This document shows, in pieces, positions 1 through 13,397 of a stretch of 64,000 nt of DNA. The DNA is from Paulownia fortunei (Eukaryota; Streptophyta; Magnoliopsida; Lamiales; Paulowniaceae). The first letter of the stretch is position 1. The number at the start of each line of letters is the position of its first letter. The notes under the pieces were generated by a model. That model was given only the letters and a program-made list of their open reading frames with translations, had not been told where the DNA came from and searched no databases. The position numbers and the translations under genes were made by a program. The DNA lies in NCBI GenBank assembly GCA_019321725.1, contig CM033120.1, positions 2,702,275-2,766,274 of the forward strand, read 5' to 3'.

Positions 1-413
1 ACTTAATATTTTGCTAGTTCTCGAACAAAAGAAAAAAATAAAATACGTAAAATATCAAGTGATAATCACAACCAACTAACCAAATGGGCCTAAAAAATTA
101 TTGTGAGTTTATAACTTAAGAAAATCTCAAAATATCATCAAATGCACGATTTCAACTCAAGTGCCAAATTTACCCATCTTTAAATCCTTTGAGTATATGT
201 GTGTCTAGTATCTTACACTTAACTTTTCGCCACTCAGATTGGTTTATGCAAACTCACAACAAAATTATTGATATCTTATTTATGTAATTTTTAACTTCAT
301 AGGCTTGTTTTTCATGTCACTCTCCACTCATGTAGACTAACACAACATCAAGAATCATTAGGACTTTGAAAACTTGTAACGTGTAGCTAGGGTAATGATA
401 GAATAAATGATAA
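1..413. other. AT-rich non-coding
   Basis: No reading frame or RNA gene was recognised here. It is the left flank of the LTR-like repeat that begins near 414. Confidence 0.5.
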
Positions 414-1149
414 GTGCATATTTTTATATTTATTTGTATCAATTCTTTTATGTCTTCTTTACATTGTTCTTGTTAATAATAGGTTTTTATTAATATTTTA
501 TGTGTGATAGGAGTTTGAGAATGAAAAGATAAAAAATGAGCCAAAACGAAGTTGAAAGAAGCATTCTTTGGCCAAATTGACACGGTTCCACTACATCAGT
601 GTTTGTATTTTGGGCATAAATGTCTGATTCAAAGCTCTATTGACCTGATTCTTAGCTTATTGAAAATATAAGAGATGTATCTACAACTTTCATGTTGGAA
701 ACTTGTCCCAATTTAATTGATTTCAAAGAGTAAAATTTGGTTAAAGAGTCAAACATGTACTGAAACTTTCAGATATGACAGTCTTTGTATATTTGGCATA
801 ACTCTCTCCACAAATGTGATATTGATCTGATTCAAGTGGATATAGAAATCTAACAGATAGGGATAAAATTGTTATAAAGATACTAAAGGCCAATTCAGCA
901 TAGAAAGAGGTGAAAATTAATTGAAAGGGGATAAATAGTGTCAGACAACCGTTTTGAAGAAGAAGAAAACAGTAGCAATGGGGCCTAGGCACCCTGTTTC
1001 AGTGCCTAAGCGCCGTACTTACTGCCCTCTTCGAAGGCGCCATATTATAGCACCTAACACTATCCATGTGACAAAACTGATGCTTTTGGTTGGAGTGGTG
1101 GCAAATGACAATCTTTTACACCTTTTGACACATGTTTGTGATATGTATA

Positions 1150-1180
<31 letters not shown>

Positions 1181-2430
1181 TCATATCACACACCTTACTC
1201 ACTTTACACCAAATGCACAACACACCCTACACACTTTACACTAAATGCACAATATACCTTACACACTTTACACCAAATCACATCATCATCTCATACTTTA
1301 TAAAAGGAGACTATCATCTCAACAAAAACATCAATTTTCAGATTCACTCACTCTCTACATTCATTTACATTTTAAAAGCACTCTTGAGGTTTTAGAGCTT
1401 CAAGGAAGAAAAGGTGGACAAGGCTTGGAGGATAAGACATCCATAATCTACCATCAACCTCAACTATCTTCTTCAACCAATAAATTTCTTTGATTCCCAA
1501 TGTTGCTAATTTTTATTCTCTTGTCATTTCTTATCATGTTAGGCTAAACTTCTTTATTGGTTGAAGTTGATTTCAAAGCCCTAGACACAAGTTCTTGTAA
1601 TTGAATGTTTGATATTATTGATCAATCTCCCAATTGAAGTTGTTTATGTTTTTCTATACTTAATGTTTTATGGGTATTTTCTTGCTTTGTTTGGGTGCGT
1701 AACCAAATCGGGTTTGAGAACTCCCTACAACTAGAATAGAAATTTTAGATCCGTAATTGTCTTGAATTTCTAATCATATGTAGTAAATTGTGATTAATGA
1801 TTATGGGGTATTTTTGTTAATTGCAATGAAAAATATAACCTAAGTTAAATGACCCGAGCTTGTGTGGTTGTTGCTTAGATCAATCTATCTTTCTTGTTTT
1901 AATACATCCATTGGATTAAATGTAGAGAGCTTGTTTTAGGTTGTTTGGTGGATAGAAAATTAGATAGAGAGTTTGTTCTATCTAACGAGAAACTAAGGAA
2001 AGATTGGGGTAGTAGAGCTTGTTATTACCTACGGTTCATAATTTCATTCGCAAATTGTTCATAATATTGATATGAAATTAGAACCCATTGTCTAGTGGCG
2101 GCGAATGAAATTTCAACCTACTTTAATCACTTGTTGCTTATTGATTTAATTTTCAGTGCTTTTAATTTTAATTAGTTTTAGTTTCTGCAACTTAGTTAAT
2201 CAACTCAATCCCCCCCCCCCCAAAAAAAAAATTTGTTGTTTATTTCTAGAGTTTGTTTGTTGAAATCTTAGTTTTAAGTAAGTAATTTTGAAGTTAAAAT
2301 TTTTAGTTAGTTGAGTCGATAGTAAATCAATTAGTCTTGATCCTTGTGGGATCAACTCTTACTCGCTCTATATTCGTTAAACATTTATTGAAGAGTAAGG
2401 TTTAAATTTGGTAGGCTTACAACAACCGAC
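414..2430 (+). repeat. LTR-like sequence, copy 1
   Basis: It opens with TGATAAGTGCATATTT, the same start as the sequence at 4733. It shares a diverged layout with that copy: a purine-rich stretch, then 'tttgtattttggg', then 'ctacaactttcatgttggaaact'. It carries a TA microsatellite (about 1157-1183), a C-run followed by an A-run (2211-2229) and a late 'cttgtgggatcaactc' segment of the sort seen near LTR 3' ends. The right boundary is a guess. Short ORFs inside it have no recognisable similarity. The two copies differ so much that an old insertion, or two related insertions, is likely. Confidence 0.4.
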
Positions 2431-4732
2431 CAATAAAAGGCAATATAGTGGCTCAAATTACTCATAACACACAACTACTCTAGAACTTTATTGATGAGCA
2501 CCACCACATTTTCATTTCACACCTTCACGAACCTTTCATCTCTTGATTTGTCACACCACTTTATTCATTAAATTTCGTTCATTTTTTTTTTAATATTTTT
2601 TTGAAGCGCTACACTCCCAAACTTATTTGTTTTTATGAACAATGGGCGTTACACTTTTTTTCTTTTCTTTCTTTACAGTTTTTTTTTCAAGAGTTTTGTA
2701 CAAAACACCACTTTTTTTTGCCATTTTTTTTCAAACACTTTCAATACTCAAAATGATGTTACTAGAATAGTCATGAATTGAATGTGAGGTAATATGTAAA
2801 ATACAAAGTTTATTTAAGTTCTTAGTTGAGGTTAATTTTTATAGGGTGATAAAAAAAATGGCTCAATAGGCTCAATGGGGCTTGAAAGGCTCAATCGATC
2901 TAAAAATAGCCTAAATTACTTCTCTAATGTTATGTAGCCTATGATTTCGCCTCACATGACAATCAAACAAGTTGTAGAATTATATGAGATCTAAAAAAAT
3001 ATTGAGTTCCCATAATCTTGTACTAAGCGAGCAGAAAAATCAAATGTTCAAATCTCTGTGCTCAATATGTCAAAAAATTACAAGAAAGGTAAAAATGCCC
3101 CAAGAGTCAAGCCTATATATAAACACAACATTTATCAATTTCCAAAAGCTATAAACAAATAAGATCAAATGAAGCATATACATCCACCCCAAATTTAGAA
3201 CTAATATTGTCCTTAATGTTAAATACAACAAGATAAGATATAGAAGACTTCCCTGAATGAGGGTAGTATCAGCTCTCATCAACTTTATCATCATCATTTT
3301 CATGAACACTAATGAACGTGCATTTATTAGTTGGTGATATATCACTTTTTATTTTACAAATCCTTTTCCAAACTTGAGTTGGATCTTGAAATGAAAACAA
3401 AAAAATTATCAAACTAAAAGGAAAAATGAATATTAAACAACTAGATAAACCTACATAATAAAAAAAATGTAAAACACTTGGATTGCTTCCCAAGAAGCGC
3501 TTCATTTAAAGTCATTAGCTAGAATTTTTCTTTGGATTTCATCATCCTGGCTTTTGTTAAAATGATCAGACTTATTGAGGCTCCCACTACTATCACTGTA
3601 ATATTTCAATCATCACCAACTCACTTGATGCACAAATTCAAATGTGTTTTTTTTTATCCGTAGAAACCATAAAAAGGGTAGTAGAGTAAATGGTAATTTT
3701 AACAATCCTGAGACGTACTCTTATATTTTTTTTTTTACATAACATGACAAGTTTGTGAAGTTTTTAACAAAGTTTGTGAATTGTCAAATTTATTTACTTT
3801 TTAGTCGTAGATGATCTTCCAACTTCATTAAACACAAATAATGAGTATTGTTTTGGACTTTGATATTGTTCTTTGGCTAATATATTTTCGTAATAGTTAT
3901 ACTCAAATCTTTTTGCACAAATAGTTATGTTATTCAGTGTGGAGACAAGTATCATAAAATAGGTAGTTTTTATGCCCTCGCTTTAATCATCACTTGAATT
4001 TTTGACATGTAGGGATTGAGTGTTAAAATGAGTTACAACTTAAAATGGAATGTAAAATCAATAAAAATGATAAAGAATGGTCCAATTCAATAACAATAGG
4101 CCCTATATTGAAATTCGTGGAGTATGAGAATTCTTCATTGATAAACTCTATGTCTCTAATTCCATGAAGTTTTTAGAACCTTTGATGCATCATATTCTTT
4201 TATTTCTCAGTCACATCACTACCCTTTGGCCCCATTACAACATTTGTTGAACACCTTTTGATTTCTTGTGGTGCATTCGGTATAGTATAGATTTATACCA
4301 AAGAAAGATTCTATGGTGTTTAACTCTTCCATTAGAGATTGGATGATGGTTTTTATAAGATTTTATGGGATTTCACTTATTTGAAGTATGCATGGTTTTG
4401 TCACTATTGATATTAACTATTCACATACACATACTTGAGTATGCTTATTGTGGAAATGTATTGACTTTTGAATGATTAAGGGTTAGATTCAATACTTGTT
4501 TGATTTCATTTCCATATTACTTTGTTGCTTCCTAAAAATAATGGTTAGAAGTTAGTTATCATAGGTGTTTGTGAGTATCAATAATGAAAACCTTCACGAG
4601 ACTATAATTCGTCCTCTATGGGCCACCTAGGGATTTAAAGGCTTGTTGCATATGCTAAATACAATCGTGAGGATTAGTTTAGGATTGTTTTAGACTTGTT
4701 CGAGTACGAGCAAGGGTTATGTGTGGGGAAAT
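2431..4732. mobile_element. Non-coding interior with Athila-like scrap
   Basis: The stretch lies between two related LTR-like copies and has no long frame. On the minus strand near 3480-3505 it reads AAGCGCTTCTTGGGAAGC, a short motif that recurs in Athila-type Gypsy elements. That is the only family hint. It points to the minus strand, whereas the flanking LTR-like copies are drawn on the plus strand, so the scrap may be a separate insertion. Confidence 0.25.
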
Positions 4733-6470
4733 TTGATAAGTGCATATTTTAACATATTTTTATATCAAATCCTTTATATTTTTCTTGCTTTAGAAATCAA
4801 TGAACAAAAAGAGATCAAAAAAAGTCAAAATGAAACCAAAGAAGACAATACATTTCGTGAGCAAATTAGAAGATATTATTTCATTGGATCAAAGAAGCGT
4901 CATAATTAAAAAAAAAGGGCCATATTTGTTTATGTCCATCATGTGTAAATCAAAATATATACAAGAATCATTTGGACTTTGTAAGTGATTGTTGGGCTTG
5001 CATTAAATTCAAAATAAGCATGTTTCTAAACATGTACAGTTTTTGTATTTTGGACTTCATGCTTAAAATTCCTATAGACCCAAATTTTACTTTATTTGAA
5101 AGCTAAGAGATAGAACTACAACTTTGTTGTTGGAAACTCAACCCAATTCAACCTTGATTATAGCATAATATTTATTCAAGTGTGTGTATTGGAAATAATA
5201 TATCTATGCTGACGCATTTTCTTAAATCAAGCATAACATTTTTCCTAGTAGTTGAAATTATGTGATTCAAGTTGAAAATAAAGCTAATAGAAAATCAACA
5301 ACTTTCATGTTAATAACTTTTCTAAAATCAGCTGATTGCATGGAGAAAAATATGTGATAAAATTTGGATCTAAAAATGACATGTGAATTTAGATCACATT
5401 TGAAGTTAATTTGGAGTGCATTTGGAGTGAATTTAGATATGCCAATTTAGGCATTCTTCTACTATAAATAGGGGCTCTTTGATGGTATTCAAGACATATA
5501 AAAACACTTAGAGAGGGAAATAAAATTTTATTATTGTCTTTCTTTAGGCAAAGTTTTCTAATAGTAATAGAAATGTATTCTTTACCTTTTCTTTTATTTT
5601 TAGTCTTCTCTACTTTTATTATGTCTTTTTAAGTTTTATTTAGTTGAGGAGAAAGGGTGAACATCTTGATGGATGAACAAAAAAGGTTATAAAGGTGCAT
5701 AATGTTCAGGTGCGTTATATTATTGTTTTAATTTTTGATTGAAACCCTCTTTATTTTATGATGATTTTTGATTTATGTATATCTAACGACACAACAAATA
5801 CTTGGGTTCATTTAACTTATTATATTATTTTATCTCACCAATTGCTAATGTGAAATCTTGATTTGTTGTAGATAAAGGTGTGCATAAAATACTTGATCCC
5901 AAACATAAGTGTTGGCGTTAAAACCTTTCTTATTTTGTGGTGATTCTTGATTTATGTATCTCTAATGATATAGAAAATACTTGGGTTCATTTAGCTTATT
6001 GTACGGTTCTACTCCACCGACTGCTAACGTAAAATCTTGATTTGTTGTAAACAAAGGTATGCATAAACACTTAATCCCATAAATAAATATTGGTATTAAG
6101 AGATAATTTGCAAACAGTAAGCCAATATCATGATTACCTTAATGAATGAACTATTTGATAACATCTTCCTATTGGAACCTTCATTATGTATGAATTTCAA
6201 TAGTGGCATTTAAAAGAGGTCAAAAGAATAAATAATCACTCTTATATCCAAAACTCAAGAGCGGATCCCCAATTTTTAGTACTTTTATTATTTTGATTTC
6301 TTAGTTATAGTATAAATTTTTCTTTATATTCTAAATCACATAAAGCTATTCTTTTAATAAATATAATTCTGAAAACTTCAAACAACTTTCATATGGATTG
6401 ACCTCGAACTCCCGAGAAATTTATTGTTACACAATATGCACTTAGGTTTGTAACCTTAAAGTTGTAGCAC
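4733..6470 (+). repeat. LTR-like sequence, copy 2
   Basis: It starts TGATAAGTGCATATTT directly after 'gtgtggggaaatt', which resembles a polypurine tract. It has a TATA-like 'ctataaataggggc' near 5461-5475, compatible with an LTR promoter. It ends around 'gacctcgaactcccgag' (about 6400-6416) and the following 60 bases. It is diverged from copy 1 but has the same order of motifs. It contains a 179 bp tandem duplication, listed separately. Confidence 0.4.
5744..6101. repeat. 179 bp tandem duplication
   Basis: Two adjacent copies (about 5744-5922 and 5923-6101) share 'atacttgggttcattta', 'aaatcttgatttgttgta' and 'gcataaa...acttaatccc' blocks in the same order and at a constant offset of about 179 bases. 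Divergence between the copies is moderate. Confidence 0.75.
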
Positions 6471-6635
6471 TCAGAGTTTATCTACTCCGGGGAAGTTAGA
6501 ATGGAGACCTTTTTCTTTGCCTTTGTTCACGCTTGACTGAGTGGGGTTATACAACACCTTCACTCCTCTAAATTTTCTCAGTGTGTTGGCGTAGCACTAT
6601 TTAGCCATCTTTTTGTCTCCAAGTGTAAGACCAAA

Positions 6636-6698
6636 TGTGATCTCTTTTCCCGTTGGTGTGATCTCTTTTCCCATTGGTGTGATCTCTTTTCCCGTTGG
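6636..6698. repeat. 21 bp minisatellite, three copies
   Basis: The unit TGTGATCTCTTTTCCCRTTGG is repeated three times head to tail. The copies differ only at one A/G position in the middle copy. It lies downstream, in minus-strand sense, of a decayed Gypsy gag. Confidence 0.85.
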
Positions 6699-7079
6699 TG
6701 GGGTGATATGTCTACTCAACTAGGATTCTATTTTTATGAGTGCATTTTTTCCACCACCTAAAGGAATGCCTTTCTAGCTTTGGGTGAGTCTCCACTAGGC
6801 GAGCTCCTGAGATGATACCCATTATTCCTATTATAGAGAGATTATCATTACTGAGGTCTCTATTCTGGCCCTTACTTGGGTGCCCTCATAGGTCAATCTC
6901 TTATTCAATGAGTGTTATGTTGTTGCTAGTCTCTGTGGAGAGCCTGTGGACATTAGTCCACAAATCCCTACAAGTATCCTCTTTGTATGAGTTTTTTTCT
7001 CTCTCTTTTAAGCTGAAATCACTCTCGATTGTATGTATTATGTTGCAGTGGAAATGATATTATATCTGGCTTCAACCTT

Positions 7080-8280
7080 TTAGGGTTATCTTTCATTTCT
7101 TTTAGGGTTTGAATTATCCCATGTTGTTCTACCACCATCGAGATTTATGCCGTTTGATCATTTAGTAGTGTGTATCGAGAATATTTAGGAAGGCATAACA
7201 CCTCTCCCCTTTCTGCTTTTTGTTCTCTCTTTCTTCCTCTTTATACTTGCATTTGACTCCAACTCATATGTGGGTTGTCTCCTCGTTACGGATGTATTCT
7301 TCCACTCTGCTTAGTATTTTCTCTAGTAATTCAGGGAGTTTCCATGAATTGGATTCCTTGAACTTTCCGTGTAAGAGGTTCTACTGCATGATTCGCACCA
7401 GAAGCTCATGGTTGACATGTGACACTTTATGCATGTCTTCCACGCAACACTACACGTACTTCCTCAGGGGTTTTTCTTCTCTCTACGATATTGTAAACAA
7501 ATAGGCTGCAGTTTGGTATCCTTTTGTTGATAGAGAACTAATGCAAAAAGGCATAGGGTTAGCTGCTCAAGGTCGGTAATAGTACCAACGGGCAACTAAT
7601 TAAACCTGGATATGGCATGCTTGGAGAGCGTGGTGCAGATATCTTGCAGTATGCAACATCACTCCAGTCACAAAGATTTGCCTTAGCACAAAACTTATCT
7701 AGATGTTCCTAAGGATCTCTCGTACCATCATACTTCTTCAAGTTCACTCCCAGATAGAGGGACTCTGCAAAAATTACAATGGAAAAAGGGATTAAGCTTT
7801 GGAGGTACCACCGTGAGGGGCAAATACTTATCATGCGGCGCATCTCATGGGTCTACTCTTCTCTATCTGTCTTATGTCTCTTATTCTCTTCAAGGAGTGA
7901 GACTCGACTGCCAACATTCTCTTGAGTTTTATCTCTGTTCCTTCTTAGCCCATCGAGCCTTATCTTATCTTTTTCAATAGCAAGGGACGACTTTAAGCTT
8001 CAACTAAATAATTGCAAGAATTTGCTTCGACGATGATTCTCGGCATATTGAGCGACTACTCTCGCTGCAGATTTTACCAATGTATTCTCTATTAAAGCTA
8101 GCAAAGGTTTCTGTGTGATTTGTAGTACCATTGTTCTGGCTAGAGCTTCTTGCTGCCGTGGTGTTGGATCTTGCTGAGGGGGAGGCTCTTGTTGTTGCTA
8201 ATCTATTCCTCGACCATTGATCGTCTCTTCATGTTGAGGGCTATGAGCACTAGTTTCTCTTGCTTTGGACCTCGTCAGCA
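7080..8280 (-). pseudogene. Ty3/Gypsy gag remnant
   Basis: Reading the minus strand from about 7765 downward gives a capsid-like order with stops and frame shifts. YDGTRDP-EHLDKF and then CDWSDVAYCK match the start of the Retrotrans_gag domain (YDGTTDPEEHL... in intact elements). Further down come KFKESNSWKLPELLE-like and RVEEYIRNEE-like segments, the usual end of that domain, and then a 'RYTLLNDQT' block. This is a recognisable but non-functional gag. It lies directly inside the LTR at 8323-8655, as expected for a minus-oriented element. No pol domain was found to its left, so the element is truncated. Confidence 0.6.
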
Positions 8281-8297
8281 TTCTCAGCATTGAGGTA

Positions 8298-8322
8298 GGA
8301 AATTTCCTAAGCGGCGACAAAA
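8298..8322 (-). other. Candidate primer binding site
   Basis: On the minus strand the LTR end 'ccatatca' is followed by 'ttttgtcgccgcttagg'. This resembles the 'ttttggcgtcgtttgtggg' that follows the 5' LTR at 28610. The position and the shared sequence support a primer binding site. Confidence 0.45.
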
Positions 8323-8655
8323 TGATATGGTATGGTTACCTCTGGATTAATGAAAGTTAACTCCTCTACAAAACTGTTGATTAAGTAGCAGGTTCCTACC
8401 TGCAATACGAATGGACTGTAGAGGTCGGGGTTTACTCTACGATAACCTTACGTGATTAAGTCAGTATTGAGCAAAAAATATCAAAATATTGCATAAAATA
8501 CATAAAGGTTGTAACTGCAAATGAATTTCACATACCAATTGAGTAGGATTTTTATTGTTGCTCTCATAAGGTTTTGCAAGCTCTTGGGCTTGAACTCATT
8601 AAATTGAATCTTTTTAATATTGGACTTAGATTGTTGTTAATTGTTATGCCCATCA
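8323..8655 (-). repeat. LTR of minus-strand Gypsy remnant
   Basis: The minus strand starts TGATGGGCATAAC and ends CCATATCA, so it has TG...CA ends. It lies between flanking DNA and the candidate primer binding site and gag. The start resembles the LTR starts at 34194 (TGATGAGCC) and 15603 (TGATGGGCC), suggesting related lineages. No partner LTR was found to the left. Confidence 0.45.
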
Positions 8656-11210
8656 CATTAGTAGGCCTTGTTTTTCCTAAGCAAATAATTTAAAATTTTA
8701 TAATATCAAATTTTTTCAAAAAATATTAAATATATATTAAAAAAACACATAATTTGACTTTATATTGTAGCAAATAAAGCATTCTTTCTGGTAGAGGAAT
8801 TACTATCATCCTCATCATCATTGTTATTGTTATTATTATTATTATTTGATATTGTGACTACAAATATGTTGCTCATTGTGAAGCCATGTAAATCTATCAT
8901 AAAAACACTGAGCGAAATTGGTTATAAAAGATATAAATTTGATACTATTGGTATATCACAACGCCTCTCAAATTTGTCGAGATAATTTTGATTTTAAACA
9001 TTCTAAAATCTCAATTCATGTGGTATAAGTTTCATACAAAGACTACAAACTGTGTATTGGATTGCCCAATCAACTCAATATTAATAGCATGTTGTTTAAA
9101 AAATCTTAATCACTTAAAAATCATAGACAACAATAATTATTTTCAGAAATTATTATTTACAAAATAATTAATACTAAAATGTTTGATATGATTCAATCAG
9201 ATACTCCTAGATAAAATATATTAAAATGGTTGAAAAATAAATTTAAATAATTATTATATATCAAATTGATTAGAATAATTATAATCAAATAAAATTTCTC
9301 TTTGGAGGCAATATGATATCAATTAGATATTCCTAGATAAAATACAGTAAAATGGTTAAAAATTAAATTTTCACTAATCTGTTATATATGTTCGTAACAT
9401 GGAAAAGAATTGGGGATCAAGTTAATTTTGAAATTATTCAGTTTTGATGGAATTTTGAAATTCAGAAGAGTTTATTGCATTTATTTATTATATGATTAGA
9501 ATAGTAATTGAACTAATTAAATTGGCTTTATTTATGTTCTTCCTTAAGGTAAAATATTAATAATTATCGCTTTCTAATATTGATTATCAGTTTTGATCTA
9601 TTTGTTACGTATCGTTATCTTAATCAAAAACAAAATTCCTATTCGAAGGTTATAGAAAATTTAAGGCAGAATTAAGATTGATTACCACTCAAATATGATA
9701 GCTGAAATAAAGGAATTCGTTTTACTATTTTTTTTTTCCTATTGAAGGTAAAAATTAAAATAGGTTGATATGTGTCAATATAAAAAACATAAAATTAATA
9801 ATCAAATAAAACTTAGTTTGCAATAATCATAAATAAATATTAAATATTTTTCAATTTAATTGTTACTGTCCATTCAACGTCGGGTTAAAAACTAATTTGA
9901 ATTGAAAAACACATTACTTTTCTGATGTCCATAAATTTTCTGTAACTTTTAAATTATAATTTTTTAAAAAAAATATTTAACCGGTTAAATAATGATTTGA
10001 CTTAACTATCATATTTTAGTGCACAAGTATAATGATATCCCAAAGATTTAACTTTTAATTATCATTTATACTTCAGTTCAATTCAAATTGGAAGGAAGAA
10101 AATAATACATAATTTGTTCGAAATTTATTATTTGTATATCCTACTTGAGATATTTTGAAAAATAAAATATCATTTCCAAAAATATATACTTATTTTTTTA
10201 AAAATTCCCTCTTAGTTAAATTAGCAATGTGCCACTGTTATTTATCAAATACTATTTTCTAAAACTAATAAAACAAAAAAATTTAAATGAATGTATTTTT
10301 TAATTTATATGTTAAATTTTACGTGGCACCAAATAAACCAATAAAAAATTGAGATAATGTGAACATATGGAACAAGAATTTTCTCCCAAGTATTTCCTGA
10401 CAAAAATTGTGGATTCTCTTATCCTATTTAAGGCTCAAATAAGGTGAGGTGGTCAAGACGCGCCGTCGTCTGCTCGTGAGAATCGAGTGGCGGAGGCAAA
10501 TCATCAGCAAAGAGAGAGAGCACGCTGCACGCGACTGCTGACATTAGATAATATAAATTATTTTGATATCTAAGTTTTATTATTAATGTTAAATTAGCAT
10601 ATGAAGTTTTACAGAAAAAAATGATTAATATTTGAATTTTGTCATAAATATTAAATAAATACATATTGAATAAATTTATTTAATTTTTTTTATTTATTTA
10701 ATATATTATTTCGAACTCTATTTTGTCATATTTCTCTTTTCAAATTTTGTATTATATATTTTAAATATCAACCAGCAGATAAATAAGATAAAAGATTATG
10801 AAGAAACAAAAGGAGATTTAAATGTGACCAAAGAAAAGAAAATATTTCTCATATTCTCTATTTTTTTTCCTTAAATATCAACTTTCAAAAATTAATTTTT
10901 CAATCTCACATCATAATCTTCAGTTTCAAAAGTTTCTCTGGCCATCCAAGTGTGTTTTAATTTTGATTTCCATTTAACTATGACTTTTCTCTCTAATTAC
11001 TTATACTATTGTCTATTTTTACTCAATTTTATGTTTATGTTATCATTGTGATAAATTTATATAATCAAACAAATACAATGAAAAATTAAATGGACAACTA
11101 AAATTAAATTAGAGATTAAAAGAATATATTTCTTATAATGTAAAGTTTTAATGAAAAATTGAATGAATATGATGTACCAATTTAATATAAAATTTTATAA
11201 AAAAATATAT
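8656..11210. other. AT-rich non-coding
   Basis: No gene was recognised. A block with 'tcctagataaaata' occurs at about 9184-9250 and again at about 9309-9375, a diverged duplication about 125 bases apart. A GC-rich island at 10438-10545 is listed separately. Confidence 0.5.
10438..10545. other. GC-rich island, possible gene fragment
   Basis: About 105 bases of clearly higher GC are embedded in very AT-rich DNA. Both strands are open across it. The plus strand gives an Arg/Glu-rich reading (GEVVKTRRRLLVRIEWRRQ). The minus strand gives MSAVACSVLSLFADDLPPP followed by 19 more residues to a stop. I recognise neither. It may be a captured exon piece carried by an unrecognised transposon. Confidence 0.3.
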
Positions 11211-11622
11211 TTTCATAATTGGATAGGTGATCAAATCGGTATTTTGTCGGTCAGCGGTTTAATTAGTTGGACTAGTTCAACCGCAGATCCGACCTATCTA
11301 ATAAAAATTAATTATATTTTTTATTATATTATATAAAATAGTAATATAATAAATTAATTATTATATACAAGATAAAAATAATAAATAATTAACTAAAATT
11401 ACATTTAAATAATCCAAAATCTAAATAATCAGGTATATATAACTAAATATCAAGTTTAAACTTTCTAAAAAAAATATAAAATAAAATAAAAATAATTTTT
11501 TTTTGACTAGTTTGACTTATTTTTTTAATTTTTTTAATTTTTTTGTGTTCAAATGAATTAAAACGACCATTAATTCACAATTGAATTGATATCGAGCTGA
11601 GTTGATTTTTAAAACATTTATG
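11211..11622. mobile_element. MITE-like repeat, copy 1
   Basis: This is one of three diverged copies of a 400-440 bp family in the window (also 12986-13397 and 53922-54360). Shared order: a 'gat(c/t)aaatcgg' start, a 'gattcaaccg...gatc' core, 'taaaaattaattatattttt', 'atataaaataataatataataaatta' and a 'tttgactagtttga' block. The end is 'tttttaaaacatttatg', roughly the reverse complement of the start. No coding capacity. Class uncertain. Confidence 0.55.
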
Positions 11623-12985
11623 AAAACTAATGCATAACTAGATATTAATATAAAGTTTTTAGTATCTAAATGATATTTACTTAATACAAAATTGAAGAAA
11701 AGGGACCACATGATGTGTCGCCTAGCCAGTAAATGTGAACTGCACTTTCAAAAAGTTGACTCCCAATGCACCGCAAATATAAACTCCAACCCTCAATCAA
11801 TCTCACCTATTATTCTTAGTAGTTGGGATTTTGTATTTCAAGACAATTAATGTAATGGGATTTATGTAGATTTTGTAGATACTATTTTTAATGTAATGAA
11901 GATGGGCTATACATTTTATAATATATTTATATATTATAATATATTTATATATAATCATATATATATATATATATATATAATATGTAATGTACATCGGAAA
12001 TACATCACCGTACCCCAATATAAATTATATATAATTCATAAACTTACAAAATATAAGAGTTTATCTAACAATGTATTATATCCTTAAAGTTTTATATTTT
12101 ATGTTCAAATAATTCACATGTATACAAATAATCTATAGAATTATCAATTTGTTTAACTTATATAATTTAGACCGTAATGAGTTTATATGTAATGTGCATT
12201 ATACATATTGAAAATAATAAAACTTTAGTTATAGATAAACCATATAACATGTTTATGCATAATTTTGATGATATATGAAACTAAAATTGAATTTAAAAAA
12301 AAGCGTGTTACCAAACTTGCAAGTCCTTCTATATTATGGGATTAATTTTTATTTTTATTTTTTGTACGTGAAGGTTATTTATTAATACAATTCACGTAAT
12401 TAACATTATGATGCAGTATTAGAGAGTTATTATAATCATATAACTTAACCATACCAAAATTCTTTGGTAAGTTATTGTAAGTACCAAAACTTATGGCTTT
12501 GTTTGGTTTTACTTACTGTAAGAATTGTAAATAGAGCATTTCTAATGAAATTTTGGATTTTGTGTTGATTTTTGTGTAAGAAGTGAAAATATATTTTGAT
12601 GACTAAAATGACAGAGATAAAATATAGGGTTCAAAATAAAATTGTCTTTGGTTTGCGGTGATTTATATGTCTTGATAAAAAAAAAATGTGATAAAAATTG
12701 ATATTGTATTTGATTATGTGTTTTTACTAGTATCATTTTCATAATTTACGTATATAAAATTTGATATATTTTATAGTAGCAGGGTTCACTGACATATTTT
12801 ATATATTTGTGCACAATTATTATAATGGGTTATGGTGTGAGTGGGTCCCAATGTCATTATATTTTTTTATTTTGTTTTTATAATTTTTTCGTGTCTTGAT
12901 GGGTCCTACGAATGAACATAATGTAAATGTGAGTGTGACTGAATGACTTGGAAAGTAACACCAGATTGAATGCGTTTGTTTAAAG
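11623..12985. other. AT-rich non-coding
   Basis: No gene was recognised. It has TA-rich microsatellite tracts near 11918-11980. The short ORFs here are AT-rich low-complexity reading. Confidence 0.5.
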
Positions 12986-13397
12986 TCATATTTTTAAAAT
13001 TGGATTGTATTTGATGGTTGAATCGATTAACAATTAGGGTTCAATCCAATAAATTCAACATAAAAATTAATTATATTTTTTAATTTTATTATATAAAATA
13101 ATAATATAATAAATTAATTATTATGTAATATATTTTAAATATAAAATAAATAAATAATTATATAAAAAAATATATAATAAAATAAAAAATTCAAATAATC
13201 ACATAAATATAATAAAATATTAAATTTAAATTTTTTAAATATTTTAAAATAAAAAAAATAAAAATTCTAGTCGATTTTGATAGATTTGATCGATTTTTAA
13301 TTTATTTAACTGATTAAACAAATCAAACAATTTTATAGGCTTAATCGAATCAAAATGATCTACAATTTCACCGTCAATCAAAGCAAAGGTAACATTG
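12986..13397. mobile_element. MITE-like repeat, copy 2
   Basis: It begins 'catatttttaaaattgga' and ends near 'gtaacattg', with the same internal blocks as copies 1 and 3 ('aaaaattaattatatttttt', 'ataataatataataaatta', 'gatcgatttttaattt'). The ends are imperfect inverted repeats. Non-coding. Confidence 0.5.
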
